Shown here: one piece after another, positions 10,030-19,619 of the stretch | Numbering within the stretch: position 1 is the first letter of the stretch | How the letters are laid out: each line of letters starts with the position of its first letter | From: Paenibacillus solanacearum | GTDB taxonomy: Bacteria; Bacillota; Bacilli; Paenibacillales; NBRC-103111 | Length of the DNA stretch: 64,000 bases | Assembly (NCBI RefSeq): GCF_910593845.1 | Contig: NZ_CAJVAS010000003.1 | Span: 310,001-374,000 of the forward strand | Direction of reading: 5' to 3' | Translations under genes and position numbers: made by a program | The notes under the pieces: generated by a model | What the model was told of the DNA's origin: nothing | The model's input: the letters and a program-made list of their open reading frames with translations, nothing else | Databases searched by the model: none

Positions 10030-10058
10030 TTGACTTTCAGAAAACAAACGGTTATTGT
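10030..10058 (+). promoter_or_regulatory. sigma-A type promoter upstream of the helveticin-like gene
   Basis: TTGACT (10030-10035), a 17-bp spacer, then TATTGT (10053-10058). It is the best promoter in the 356-bp gap 9958-10313 and lies about 255 bp before the next start codon, implying a long leader. Confidence 0.6.
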
Positions 10059-10074
10059 AAGCATGTAATCGCCC

Positions 10075-10088
10075 TGAAAGCGGTTACT
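10075..10088 (+). promoter_or_regulatory. cre-like catabolite repression site
   Basis: TGAAAGCGGTTACT matches the CcpA-site consensus TGNAANCGNWNNCW at every fixed position. It lies about 10-23 bp downstream of the predicted transcription start, where a bound CcpA would block transcription. Confidence 0.5.
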
Positions 10089-10133
10089 ATCGATTTTTTA
10101 TATGAATACGAATGTGACGGTTGGAGTCCTTGA

Positions 10134-10191
10134 GAAAACCCGAACAATTGGATTCACTCGCTTGCGAGCGTTTCTTATTGTTGGGGTTTTT
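10134..10191 (+). terminator. long leader hairpin, terminator-like
   Basis: A 14-bp outer stem (AAAACCCGAACAAT against ATTGTTGGGGTTTT, one mismatch) encloses an inner CGCT/AGCG helix and ends in a T run. It sits in the leader of the secreted-protein gene, 120 bp before its start. It could terminate readthrough from the sulfatase or act as an attenuator. Confidence 0.5.
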
Positions 10192-10313
10192 ATGTTGTTG
10201 ACCGGGCTCATCCGACGAGGTGGAGGTGACGTACGCGGCTAAGGGCCAAGCAGCATCGAGATCGAGTATGGGATCAAGATGGAAAGGTTTGCATAACAAA
10301 GGAGGAATGTAAT

Positions 10314-11306
10314 ATGAATCAAGTTCAAGCGTTGCGCCTTATGAAAAGGCAATTGAGATTACTTACAACGGTTGTTCTGTCCGTACTTCTTTGGGGAATG
10401 TCTATTTTTCCCGCATTTGCGGCAACGCCTCAGCAAACGAAAACCACTTCAGCGACACTCGCATACAATCTGTTGGGACTTACTCACGTCGGAGGCGTTA
10501 ATCAATTTCACATCGGTACAACGTATATTTATATAACGCAGAAGTCTTCAGGAACAACGCATCTTTCAAGATTACTCATTAATGGAAACAACGCAACCTA
10601 CGTGGATGAAATGACCATCACGAATGCAGGTCATGGCGAAACCTTGGATATGTATAATTACAATGGCATCGATTATCTTTATATCGGTTCCAAAGCGAAT
10701 ACTTCGACGGACTATCGCTGGTCGCTCCAGATTGCAAGAGTTCAATATACGCCCGGCGCGACATATGATTATACCGATCTGCACCGGTTCACCTATATGA
10801 ATTACGCCAATCAGAACGGCACCTCATTAGGTTCGCCCTACCGTGTGGCTGCCGGCGGCAACAGCAGCTATACGCTTTTCCGTATACAAACGGAAGAAGG
10901 GCCGATCACTTGGTCTATTTACGACACGGTTAAATTGAACCAGCTTCTTGACAACAATGAGCAGGTCGCAATGAACAGTACAGAGGCTAAAGCCGCATGG
11001 ATTAAGGGCTTCACGCAGTCGGGCAGCAATATCGTAAGACCGAATGATTCGTTCCAAGGCGTTGATATGATCGGCCAGTCGGCAATATATACATCAGGCG
11101 GCGTGGAAGGCGATACGCCGTCGATCGCTTATATGACCAACACAGGAGTCTACAAAACGCTTGTGAAAATTTCAAATGTAGGCACCCACGAAATCGAAGG
11201 AATGGCGACAAGAGACAATAACGTTTATTTTAATATCATTGCAGATCCAAGCAATAAGCAAACTTCTCAGAAAATTTATTACGTTCCCGAGAGCATATTT
11301 CAATAA
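10314..11306 (+). CDS. secreted helveticin-J-like protein (possible class III bacteriocin)
   Basis: 330 residues. Residues 1-36 are a signal peptide (KRQLR, hydrophobic core, AFA-A cleavage). The mature part has many Thr/Asn/Tyr-rich beta strands and no enzyme motif. Features such as HLSRLLINGNN, GHGETLDMYNY and WSLQIARVQY resemble the helveticin J family of large heat-labile bacteriocins and related beta-propeller-like secreted proteins. That assignment is from memory of the family and unverified. A good AAAGGAGG precedes ATG. No immunity gene or dedicated exporter is adjacent, so a role other than bacteriocin (for instance binding a surface glycan) stays open. Confidence 0.6.
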   Translation: MNQVQALRLMKRQLRLLTTVVLSVLLWGMSIFPAFAATPQQTKTTSATLAYNLLGLTHVGGVNQFHIGTTYIYITQKSSGTTHLSRLLINGNNATYVDEMTITNAGHGETLDMYNYNGIDYLYIGSKANTSTDYRWSLQIARVQYTPGATYDYTDLHRFTYMNYANQNGTSLGSPYRVAAGGNSSYTLFRIQTEEGPITWSIYDTVKLNQLLDNNEQVAMNSTEAKAAWIKGFTQSGSNIVRPNDSFQGVDMIGQSAIYTSGGVEGDTPSIAYMTNTGVYKTLVKISNVGTHEIEGMATRDNNVYFNIIADPSNKQTSQKIYYVPESIFQ

Positions 11307-11341
11307 CCGCAAATCGGATCAGCCTCCTGAGTACATTTTCA

Positions 11342-11373
11342 ACACATCGTCTTTTGACGGTGTGTTTTTTTTT
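11342..11373 (+). terminator. rho-independent terminator
   Basis: ACACATCGTC pairs with GACGGTGTGT (one wobble) around a TTTT loop, followed by nine T. Confidence 0.88.
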
Positions 11374-11482
11374 CGCTAAGATGATAACCATGAAACCCTG
11401 CTATACGCGCAACGGATGATGCAAAGAAGACATTACGGCGCGGATCGTGTTTAGCGGCGGGTCTGGGAATGGAGACAGGACG

Positions 11483-13243
11483 ATGCGCATCGCACGCAAG
11501 CTGCTGTTTAGCAGTAAAATGAAGATTTCCTTCGTGACTTTGAACTTGCTTTGCATACTGGTGACAGGCGTGTTCTCATATTATATCGCGGCGAACATCA
11601 TACAGAACAACGCACTGAAGCTGACGGAAAATTCCGTGTCCAAGTCGGCCAAGGTGCTGGACGAGAAGCTGAACAAGCTGACGATCATTATGATGACATT
11701 TATGATTTCACAGCAATTCCACAACCTGCTCAAAGATATTGCGGCGCAGGATAAAAGCCGGTATTTCAATCATATGAGCTATATGGATACCTTATATTCC
11801 CAAGCGAGGGTAATCGAACCGCTGATCGATTCGATATTAATCGCCTCGCCCATCGGGGAGTTTCACCCGTTGGTTTTGAAGCGTGCCCAAGACGCTCCTT
11901 TCTACCAAAGTGATATGTATGCGCGCATCCAGAGGGAAAAGCATGCCATCTGGGTAGAGGGGCACTCCGATCCTTTTTTTGAGAGCAAAAACCGGGTGTT
12001 GTCGCTCGTGTTTCCCGTCCAAGGGGACCCCGTGGTCGATCCGACGGTTAGCAATGTGTACATGGTCGTCAACATCCGGGAAGACGGATTAAAGCGAATT
12101 ATCGAGAACGAAGCCGATAATGGACAAGCCTATTTGGTAGTAGACCGAAGTGGAGACTCGGTGCTTGACCGAAGCGGGAGCATCGGCGAGCAAGTGGTGA
12201 GTGAAAGCTTCGCCGGACAAGGGGCGGCAACCGAGGTGCGGAATGAAGAATACGTGTATCGTCATAAGACGTACCTGGTCAATATTTCTCCGCTGCATAT
12301 TCATCCCTCCTGGTTTGTAGCCAGCGTCCAGTCTAAGGATCACGTGTTGGAAGATCTGGTGTTTCTGCAATGGATGGTTGTCATTTTCGCGGTAAGCTGC
12401 TTTCTGCTCACATGGCTGTTGTCCAATACGCTGGCTCGATATTTGCTGCATCCGCTCCGCAAGCTGCAGGCCGTTATGAAACAGGTCGCGCATAACGACT
12501 TCACGGCGCGTTATGCCAGCCGCAATCGGGACGAGTTCGCCCAGGTCGGGATGTCGCTGAATTATATGCTGGAGGAAATCGTTATGCTGATAAGTGAAGT
12601 GAAGCAGGCGGAAAGCAGCAAACGAGCGGCGGAAATCAAATCTTTATCCGCACAGATGGACCCGCATTTTCTGTACAATACGTTAAACACGATCTACTGG
12701 AAGCTTCAGGTCGGCGAAGTCGCCAGTTCCCAAAATATGATTATGTCTTTGTCGCGCATGTTCCAGCTGGGACTGAACAAGGGGAATGAAATGACGACGC
12801 TCGAGAAAGAAATCGAGCATGTCAAGCAGTATTTGGATCTGCAGTCGTATTGCTACGAAAATTTGTTTGACTACGAGATTCAATTCGATGAGCAGTGGCT
12901 TTCCTGCCGTGTACCCCGATTGATATTGCAGCCGCTGGTCGAGAATAGCATCCTGCATGGCTTTGCCGATTGGGAGAGCGGCGGGAAAATCGTCATCCAC
13001 GCTGCCGCGGAAGGGACGGATCTTGTCATCACGGTATCGGATAACGGCTGCGGCATGGAAGCAGGTGACCGGCAGCTTGAAGCGCCGGGGGACGGCGCCA
13101 AATCCGGCTATGCGCTGCATAATATAGCGAGCCGGCTCCAGCTGATTTACGGGGACGCGTCGGAGGTTCGCGTGGACAGCGAAGTCAATAAAGGTACCCG
13201 GATTGAACTGAGGCTGCCGATCGAGGAGAGGAACGCGCAATGA
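11483..13243 (+). CDS. YesM-type sensor histidine kinase
   Basis: 586 residues from the ATG at 11483 (GGAGA upstream; a GTG at 11447 is also in frame). Two membrane segments (about 15-35 and 290-315) flank an extracellular Cache-like sensor domain. HAMP follows at about 315-370. The His_kinase domain has the phospho-acceptor His395 in PHFLYNTL, and the ATPase domain has LVENSILHG and VSDNGCGM. This class senses extracellular carbohydrate or the loaded SBP and phosphorylates the partner regulator. It overlaps the regulator gene by 4 bp (ATGA) and heads the sugar-uptake locus at 11483-21263. Confidence 0.93.
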   Translation: MRIARKLLFSSKMKISFVTLNLLCILVTGVFSYYIAANIIQNNALKLTENSVSKSAKVLDEKLNKLTIIMMTFMISQQFHNLLKDIAAQDKSRYFNHMSYMDTLYSQARVIEPLIDSILIASPIGEFHPLVLKRAQDAPFYQSDMYARIQREKHAIWVEGHSDPFFESKNRVLSLVFPVQGDPVVDPTVSNVYMVVNIREDGLKRIIENEADNGQAYLVVDRSGDSVLDRSGSIGEQVVSESFAGQGAATEVRNEEYVYRHKTYLVNISPLHIHPSWFVASVQSKDHVLEDLVFLQWMVVIFAVSCFLLTWLLSNTLARYLLHPLRKLQAVMKQVAHNDFTARYASRNRDEFAQVGMSLNYMLEEIVMLISEVKQAESSKRAAEIKSLSAQMDPHFLYNTLNTIYWKLQVGEVASSQNMIMSLSRMFQLGLNKGNEMTTLEKEIEHVKQYLDLQSYCYENLFDYEIQFDEQWLSCRVPRLILQPLVENSILHGFADWESGGKIVIHAAAEGTDLVITVSDNGCGMEAGDRQLEAPGDGAKSGYALHNIASRLQLIYGDASEVRVDSEVNKGTRIELRLPIEERNAQ

Positions 13244-14868
13244 TGGACAAACCTGTAACGTTATTCGTCATCGACGATATCAAGAGCGTGGTGGACGGTG
13301 TCGCGAGCATTGAATGGGAGGCACATGGAATCCAGCTGGCCGGAACGGCGACCAACGGGAAAGACGGGCTCGAGCAGGTCGGCGAATGTCGTCCGGATGT
13401 CATTCTGACCGATATTCGCATGCCGAAGATGGACGGGCTGGAGATGGTGCGTCGAATTCTCGGGCTGGATTATCCTTGCAAAATTTTACTGATGACGGGA
13501 TTCGCCGAGTTTGAGTACGGGAAGCAGGCGGTGCAGTTGGGGGCGTTTGACTTTATTACGAAGCCGTTCTCCGAAGAGGAGATCATTCGCGCTGTATGCA
13601 AGGCAGCCGAGCAAGTCAAGACGGAGCGGCAGCAGAAAAGCCGCGTCATCGAGATGGAGCACCGGCTGCGGGAAAGCATGCCGGCTCTGCGGCAGGAATA
13701 CTTCATGATGCTGACCCGGCACCAAACGAGCGAAGCTGCTGCCCAGGCGCGCTGGGATTTCCTGCAAATCCCGCTCAATATTAGACAGTGCGCCATTTTA
13801 CTGATGGAGATTGACCATTTTCAGGAGAAAAGCGCTGCGCACTCGCTTCATGAGCTTGAGCTGATCCGCTTTTCGCTGCAAAATATCGTGGAGGAGACGC
13901 TCGGCCTGTTCACCACGGGCATTGTCTTTCGCGAAGCGGAGAGCCGCTTTGCAGCGGTGATCAACAGCGCTTCAACAGCCGATTCGGTGAAGGTGGCCGA
14001 AGCTTGCTGCCGTCATATCGCCGCATATACCCGTTTTACCATTTCCATAGGGGTAGGGGATATAGCCGAAAGCATAGATGAACTGCCGCGTTCGTACAGG
14101 CAGGCGCAAACTGCGATCGCTCACCACCTTTATACGGAAGGCAATGCCGTTATGAGCTATCAGGATACGCTCAATCGAGAAGTGCCGCTGCAACTAGCCG
14201 GCGACTTGAAGGAGGAGCTGATGCTGGCGCTGCGCTCGGGGAACAGCTCCAAGGTTCAGCAGCTGCTGAGGTCGCTGGCCGAGCAGGTTGAACAGCTGAC
14301 GCCAAGGCCCGATCCGGATTATTTGTTGAATTTATATGACGAGCTGGCCGCGATGGCCGTTCGAACGATGTACGAGAAGCTGTCTCCGGCAGAGTGCTCC
14401 GGTCTGGCGAACGAGTATAAGGAAGCGCGCGAAAAAAGCAAGCTGGCATTCGCCGAGCTGCAAGGTCATTTGGAGCGGCTGTTCACAGGCGGAGCTGCAA
14501 TGATTCACGGCACTGCCATATCCGAAACGGCCAGCATGATCTACCGGTCGCTTGATTATATGAATGAACGTCTTCATGAAGAGGTGACTTTGGCCGATTG
14601 CGCCGCACAGGTTCATTTAAGCGTCAGCTATTACACGATTTTGTTCAAAAAGGTGACGGGGCAAACGTTCGTTCAATATTTGACGCAGGAGCGGATCAAG
14701 CGCGCCAAGGCGATGCTGATCGACGGGATGCCCGTGCAGGATGTTGCCGCTTCGGTCGGATACGAGGAGCGCAGGTATTTTAGCGATGTGTTCAAAAAAG
14801 TAACCGGTATGACCCCTACGGCTTTCCGGGCACAATATTTTGGAGAAGACGGGCCAGAGAAGCAATAA
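13240..14868 (+). CDS. YesN-type response regulator, receiver plus AraC DNA-binding domain
   Basis: 542 residues. The N-terminal receiver has the acidic pair VIDD and the phospho-acceptor Asp58 in LTDIRMPKMDG. A long central region (about 150-420) is followed by an AraC-type double helix-turn-helix with YYTILFKKVTGQTF and VGYEERRYFSDVFKKVTGMTP. It should activate the binding-protein/permease genes 105 bp downstream in response to the paired kinase. Translation is coupled to the kinase by ATGA overlap. Confidence 0.93.
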   Translation: MMDKPVTLFVIDDIKSVVDGVASIEWEAHGIQLAGTATNGKDGLEQVGECRPDVILTDIRMPKMDGLEMVRRILGLDYPCKILLMTGFAEFEYGKQAVQLGAFDFITKPFSEEEIIRAVCKAAEQVKTERQQKSRVIEMEHRLRESMPALRQEYFMMLTRHQTSEAAAQARWDFLQIPLNIRQCAILLMEIDHFQEKSAAHSLHELELIRFSLQNIVEETLGLFTTGIVFREAESRFAAVINSASTADSVKVAEACCRHIAAYTRFTISIGVGDIAESIDELPRSYRQAQTAIAHHLYTEGNAVMSYQDTLNREVPLQLAGDLKEELMLALRSGNSSKVQQLLRSLAEQVEQLTPRPDPDYLLNLYDELAAMAVRTMYEKLSPAECSGLANEYKEAREKSKLAFAELQGHLERLFTGGAAMIHGTAISETASMIYRSLDYMNERLHEEVTLADCAAQVHLSVSYYTILFKKVTGQTFVQYLTQERIKRAKAMLIDGMPVQDVAASVGYEERRYFSDVFKKVTGMTPTAFRAQYFGEDGPEKQ

Positions 14869-14883
14869 AATATCCTCCCTTAT

Positions 14884-14910
14884 GAGTGGGTTTACCCCAC
14901 TCCTTTTTTA
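14884..14910 (+). terminator. terminator between regulator and transporter genes
   Basis: Stem GAGTGGG/CCCCACTC with a TTTA loop, then CTTTTTTA. It separates the regulatory pair from the structural operon. Confidence 0.85.
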
Positions 14911-14973
14911 TGGGCTTAGGCTTATACTGAGGTCAGCAAGAATAACAACTATCGATAAAAAGGGGAAATGATC

Positions 14974-16362
14974 ATGTGGAAGAAGATGACTGCAATGGTG
15001 ACCGGCTTAGCTGTCGTCGCCAGTCTGTCGGCCTGCGGGGCGAACGGCGGAGCGGATAACGGCGCTTCAAATCCCAACCCGGCAGGGGGAAGCGGCTCGG
15101 GCAAAAAGATTACGTTGAATTATTGGACGGATGACCGCCACGACCAGCAGTACATTCAAACGCTTGTGGATCAGTTCAATCAAACGAACGGCGGCATCGA
15201 AGTGAAGCTGAACGTGCTTTCCGATAACTATAACCAGAGCATCGACATCGCCTTTGCGGGCAATCAAGCGCCGGACATTCTTCGCGTGAAGAGCGGCAAC
15301 TTCCTGGACTTCCAGAAGAAAGGGTACCTGGCTCCGATCGGGGATTATTTGAACGCCGACAGCGCGATGAAGCAAAAGTTCGCCGGTACGCTGATTGAAG
15401 GCGCCAACCAGATTGACGGCAAAATCTATTCGCTGCCGAATACGGGGCAAACGCTTCGCTTGGTTTACAATAAGGATTTATTCGCCAAAGCGGGCATTCA
15501 GAATCCGCCGGCTACGCTGCAGGAAATGGTCGACGCGGCGAAGAAAATTACCGCGGCCGGCAAAGCGGAAGGCGCTTACGGCTTTGCGCTCAACTTCAAA
15601 AGTCCTCTCGGCGCCATGCAGCGCTCCGTTCGCGAGATTTTATCGTTAAGCGGTTATCAGGGGCTTGGGTTTGATATCAAAACCGGCAAGTTCGATTTCG
15701 GACCGACCAGCCAAGTGATCCAGGCCTTCAAGCAAATGTATGATGACAAAAGCATGCTTCCGGGTGTAGAGACACTCGATATCGACCCGCTTCGCGCACA
15801 GTTTGCGGCTGGTAAAATCGGCATGTACTTGTCGTTCGCTACCGAACCGGGCGTGTATAAGGATCAGTTCCCGACGAAGGTCAACTGGGCGGGGGCGCTG
15901 CCGCCGACGATCGACGGCAAAGTGAACGGCACCTCCGAGATCGTCTCGGCGGGTACATGGCTCGGCATCAGCAACAATTCGCAGAACAAGGACGCGGCTT
16001 GGAAGTTCCTGCAATTCATGTATGCTGACAACGTGCTGACGACCTATCATGAAAAAGGCTTCGGTATTGCCGTTGTGCCGAGCATTGCCGCAAAAGCGAA
16101 AAAACCGGACATGCCGGGAATGGACGGCTTCCTCGTGACGAAGTACGATTCGCTCTGGCCGGTTTCGCCGACCGTGACGCCGGAAGGCGCGAACTACGGG
16201 GATGCGTTCATGAAGTATATGATGACGGGCGGCGATTTGAGCAAGGTGGTGTCCGATCTGAATACCCGCTACAATGCGGCGCTGGATAAAGCGGTTCAGG
16301 CCGGGAGCGTCAAAGTGAAGCCGGATCCGAGCTTTGACCCGCTCAAGCTGCAAGGCAAGTAA
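14974..16362 (+). CDS. sugar ABC transporter substrate-binding lipoprotein
   Basis: 462 residues from the ATG at 14974, 8 nt after AAGGGGA; an ATG at 14968 is in frame but too close to it. The signal peptide ends in a lipobox LSAC with Cys21 as the lipidated residue, followed by a Gly/Asn/Ser-rich linker. The rest is a family 1 extracellular solute-binding fold (INYWTDD-type start, YNKDLFAKAG, WKFLQFMY). It is the only binding protein in the window with its permeases beside it. It lacks the FGV-YPKD signature of the orphan group, so it belongs to another subfamily. Confidence 0.93.
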   Translation: MWKKMTAMVTGLAVVASLSACGANGGADNGASNPNPAGGSGSGKKITLNYWTDDRHDQQYIQTLVDQFNQTNGGIEVKLNVLSDNYNQSIDIAFAGNQAPDILRVKSGNFLDFQKKGYLAPIGDYLNADSAMKQKFAGTLIEGANQIDGKIYSLPNTGQTLRLVYNKDLFAKAGIQNPPATLQEMVDAAKKITAAGKAEGAYGFALNFKSPLGAMQRSVREILSLSGYQGLGFDIKTGKFDFGPTSQVIQAFKQMYDDKSMLPGVETLDIDPLRAQFAAGKIGMYLSFATEPGVYKDQFPTKVNWAGALPPTIDGKVNGTSEIVSAGTWLGISNNSQNKDAAWKFLQFMYADNVLTTYHEKGFGIAVVPSIAAKAKKPDMPGMDGFLVTKYDSLWPVSPTVTPEGANYGDAFMKYMMTGGDLSKVVSDLNTRYNAALDKAVQAGSVKVKPDPSFDPLKLQGK

Positions 16363-16434
16363 CGGACAGCTGTATAGATGAGAGACGGGAGTCTGCGGAA
16401 GGCTCCCTCTTTTGTGAAAGGAGGGTCTGCATAT

Positions 16435-17331
16435 ATGAACAAGTGGAAACGTTTTGGCGAAAACGGACTGTTTCTTTTCCCGAGCTTGGTGCTGACGCTC
16501 GTGCTGGGGATTTACCCGATCCTTTGGGTGCTCAGGTATATGTTTTACGACTATCCGGGCTACGGCGTACCGAAGTTTACGGGACTTTATAATTTTCAGC
16601 GCCTGCTGGGTGATGCGCAGTTTTGGGAAGCAGTCACGAACACGTTTATTTTTATGGGCGGCAAGCTGCTGATTACGCTGCCTTTGTCGCTGCTTCTCGC
16701 TGTGGTGCTGAATGGCAAGCTGCGCGGAAGACAATGGCTCCGCGCCGTTTATTTTATGCCGACGGTGGTTAGTACCTCGGTAATTGCAATCGTATTTTAT
16801 ATTATTTTCAATTCGTATAACGGTATGGTGAACCGCATTCTGCTCCAGCTGCATCTGATTGACCAGCCGATGGACTGGCTTGGACCGCAATATGCGATGC
16901 TGACGGTCATCTTGGTGGCAGCCTGGGGGGCATTCGGCAATTATATGCTGCTGTTTCTGGCCGGTCTGCAGAGCATCCCGAGCGACGTATACGAGAGCGC
17001 CGCGATTGACGGCGCGAACAGCCGCCAGAAGCTGTGGTACATCACGATTCCTATGCTCGGACCCGTGATGCAGATGATCATTATGCTGGCGATCATCGCA
17101 TCGCTCAAAGGCTATGAAAGCATCATGGTGATGACGGAGGGCGGGCCTGTCGGCAAAACGGAGGTCATGTACCTGTACCTCTACAAGCTGCTGTTTCCGG
17201 TTTCGTCATCGACGCCGGCGGTCCAGCAGTTTGGATACGGCAGTGCGGTCGGGTTTGCAACGGCAGTCATTGTCGGACTGATTACAGGTTTGTATTTTTA
17301 TTTGTCCAAACGGATGAATAAGGTGTATTAG
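16435..17331 (+). CDS. sugar ABC transporter permease (MalF/UgpA type)
   Basis: 298 residues from the ATG at 16435, after AAAGGAGGG; an in-frame ATG at 16378 gives an unlikely soluble extension. Six hydrophobic segments are visible. The EAA loop that contacts the ATPase is YESAAIDGANSRQKLWYITIP. It forms the membrane channel with the next gene; the spacing to it is 12 bp. The ATPase subunit is not encoded nearby. Confidence 0.93.
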   Translation: MNKWKRFGENGLFLFPSLVLTLVLGIYPILWVLRYMFYDYPGYGVPKFTGLYNFQRLLGDAQFWEAVTNTFIFMGGKLLITLPLSLLLAVVLNGKLRGRQWLRAVYFMPTVVSTSVIAIVFYIIFNSYNGMVNRILLQLHLIDQPMDWLGPQYAMLTVILVAAWGAFGNYMLLFLAGLQSIPSDVYESAAIDGANSRQKLWYITIPMLGPVMQMIIMLAIIASLKGYESIMVMTEGGPVGKTEVMYLYLYKLLFPVSSSTPAVQQFGYGSAVGFATAVIVGLITGLYFYLSKRMNKVY

Positions 17332-17343
17332 GGGGAGGGAGCG

Positions 17344-18231
17344 ATGAACACCATGAAAACGATAGCGAAAGCCTCCCCAGCGAGGCCGCTCATTCAAATG
17401 CCGGGCAAGGCGCTCGGCAGGCTGCTTCTGTGGGTATTCCTGCTGGCGGTAGCCGCTTTGAGCATTTTCCCCGTCTTGATGGCGATGCTTGGCTCCGTCA
17501 AGACGACGGTGGAAATCATGACCGGCGACAGCGTGCTGCCCCAGGTTTGGAAGTTTTCCAACTATGCGGATGCCTGGAAGCAGGTGAAATTTGCGCAGTA
17601 TGCGTGGAACAGCCTATTTGTCAGCATTGTCTCGACGATCGGCACACTGCTCGTTGCAGCCATGGCGGCTTATGTCGTAGACCGCCGCGACTTTCCCGGG
17701 AAGCGGCTGTTCGTCACGCTGCAGGCGTCCACCATGTTTATCTCGGTCGGGGCGGTTGTCCTGCGGCCGCAGTTTGATTTGATGGTAAAGTTGAACTTGA
17801 ACACGTCCCTATGGGGGGTTATTCTGATTCTGGTCAGCGCGCATGCCAGCACCTTCTTCTTGCTGATGGGCTTTTTCAAATCGATCCCCAAGGATCTCGA
17901 TGAAGCGGCGATGATTGACGGCTCCAATTTCATGAAGACATTTTTCCGTATCATTTTACCGCTGCTCACACCGGGACTTGGGGTAGCAGGGCTGTTCGCG
18001 TTTCGGCATGCGTGGAATGAATATATTCTTCCGCTCGTATTTACGATGACCAATCCGAAGCTTCAGACGCTGACCGTGGGACTAGCGAATTTGCGCTACG
18101 GCTCCTCGGCGGCCATGCAGACGAACCTGATGATGGCCGGCGCCTGCCTGTCCATCGTGCCGATCCTGATCATCTACGTGCTGGCAAACCGTACGTTCAT
18201 GCAGGTGACGGCAGGATCGGTTAAGGGATAA
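17344..18231 (+). CDS. sugar ABC transporter permease (MalG/UgpE type)
   Basis: 295 residues, six membrane segments, EAA loop LDEAAMIDGSNFMKTFFRI. GGGGGAGGGAGCG before the ATG. It is the second half of the heterodimeric channel. The last residues (NRTFMQVTAGSVKG) are the usual end of this family. Confidence 0.93.
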   Translation: MNTMKTIAKASPARPLIQMPGKALGRLLLWVFLLAVAALSIFPVLMAMLGSVKTTVEIMTGDSVLPQVWKFSNYADAWKQVKFAQYAWNSLFVSIVSTIGTLLVAAMAAYVVDRRDFPGKRLFVTLQASTMFISVGAVVLRPQFDLMVKLNLNTSLWGVILILVSAHASTFFLLMGFFKSIPKDLDEAAMIDGSNFMKTFFRIILPLLTPGLGVAGLFAFRHAWNEYILPLVFTMTNPKLQTLTVGLANLRYGSSAAMQTNLMMAGACLSIVPILIIYVLANRTFMQVTAGSVKG

Positions 18232-18260
18232 TTTCAAGAAGAGAGGATCGGTGTTCAAAA

Positions 18261-19619
18261 ATGACACAACTAAGTTATATGCGGCTTCCGGCGGAGGACG
18301 TGCCGGTGTCTAATGACGTGGACGTGCTTGTGGTTGGAGGCGGTTCGGCCGGCATCGCGTCGGCCATTGCCGCCGCGAAAAACGGAGCCCGCACGATGCT
18401 GCTCGAGCAGCGCGGCTTTCTCGGAGGCATGGGGACGCTGGCTCTCGTTCCCGCCTTTTGTCCGTTCAGCGACAAAGAAAAGGCCGTCGTTCGCGGCATT
18501 GGGCTGGAGCTGATGGATCGCATGAAGCGGGCATGCAGTCCCGATTACTTCAACCGCTACGAGGAGCAGCTCGACTGGGTACCGATCGACGCGGAGGTGC
18601 TGAAGCGGGTATACGACGATGCGGTGCTGGAGCACGGCGTGAAGCTGCTGTACCACACGTTTGCGCCGCAGGTGCTGCTGGATGCCGAAGGCAAGCGCAT
18701 TGAAGGCGTCGGCATCGTCAACAAGAGCGGCCGCTCGATCATACGCAGCCGCTATGTCATCGATGCTACAGGCGATGCGGATGTCGCGGCGCTGGCGGGC
18801 GTGCCGTTTCAAAAGGGCGGCGACGAGGGTGAGCTGCAGCCGGGCACGATGTGCTACGTGCTGGCGAATGTGGACCGCGCTCGCTTCGAGCAATTTGTTG
18901 CGGAAACCGGCGATACCGGTCAGCTGCACAAGGCGGTCGAGCAGGCGATTCACGATGGCGTGCTGCCGGAAGGGCGCAAATCGATCTCGGGTCTGGCCTG
19001 GATCGAGAATAGTCTTGTGGGCGTGAATTTCGGCCATGTGTTCGGCATCGACGGCACGAAGGCGGAAGACTTGACGCGCGGCGCCATCGAAGGCCGCAAG
19101 CTGGTCGAGGTGCAGCTGGCGTTCTTCAAGAGCCGCGTGCCCGGTTTCGAGCGTGCGCATCTTGCGGCTACCGGCGAGCAGATCGGTATACGCGAGACGC
19201 GGCGGATCCAGGGCGATTATGTTCTGACCGCGGACGATTTCATGGCGGCGGCAAGTTTCCCTGACGATATCGCCCGTAACGCCTACTATATCGATATTCA
19301 TTTGGCGAACAGCAAAAGCGCGATGAAATTTACCCACCTGCCGCCCGGACAGTCGCATGGCGTTCCTTACCGCTGCCTGCTGCCGGTTGGCATCGATAAC
19401 CTGTGGGTAGCCGGGCGGGCCGCATCGTCCGACCGAGCGGTACAGGGCTCTCTGCGGGTCATGCCGAACTGCTTCGCGATGGGCCAGGCTGCGGGTACAG
19501 CGGCTGCGCTCGCGCTGCGCGGCGGCTTGCTCGGCTCGCGCGGCGTGGGGATCGAAGAGCTGCAGCGCGCGCTGCTCGAGCAGGGCGCATGGCTCGGCGA
19601 AAGAGAGGCGGTCCGATGA
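18261..19619 (+). CDS. FAD-dependent oxidoreductase (FAD_oxidored family)
   Basis: 452 residues. The N-terminus is a dinucleotide-binding fold (VLVVGGGSAGIASAIAAAKNGA, then LLEQRGFLGG) and the C-terminus closes the FAD site (GLWVAGRAASSDRAVQGSLRVMP-like region and MGQAAGTAAALAL). Members of this family are common in polysaccharide-use operons of Paenibacillus and Bacteroidetes, but the reaction is generally unknown. Sugar oxidation or epimerisation is a guess. It sits between the permeases and an SGNH esterase, and overlaps the latter by 4 bp. Confidence 0.88.
   Translation: MTQLSYMRLPAEDVPVSNDVDVLVVGGGSAGIASAIAAAKNGARTMLLEQRGFLGGMGTLALVPAFCPFSDKEKAVVRGIGLELMDRMKRACSPDYFNRYEEQLDWVPIDAEVLKRVYDDAVLEHGVKLLYHTFAPQVLLDAEGKRIEGVGIVNKSGRSIIRSRYVIDATGDADVAALAGVPFQKGGDEGELQPGTMCYVLANVDRARFEQFVAETGDTGQLHKAVEQAIHDGVLPEGRKSISGLAWIENSLVGVNFGHVFGIDGTKAEDLTRGAIEGRKLVEVQLAFFKSRVPGFERAHLAATGEQIGIRETRRIQGDYVLTADDFMAAASFPDDIARNAYYIDIHLANSKSAMKFTHLPPGQSHGVPYRCLLPVGIDNLWVAGRAASSDRAVQGSLRVMPNCFAMGQAAGTAAALALRGGLLGSRGVGIEELQRALLEQGAWLGEREAVR

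Noticed and set aside
15646-16890. 414-codon minus-strand frame across the SBP and permease genes
   Set aside because: Arg/His-rich antisense shadow with no family features; the plus-strand genes are certain.
18270-19358. 362-codon minus-strand frame inside the FAD oxidoreductase gene
   Set aside because: Antisense shadow; no ribosome site and low-complexity composition.
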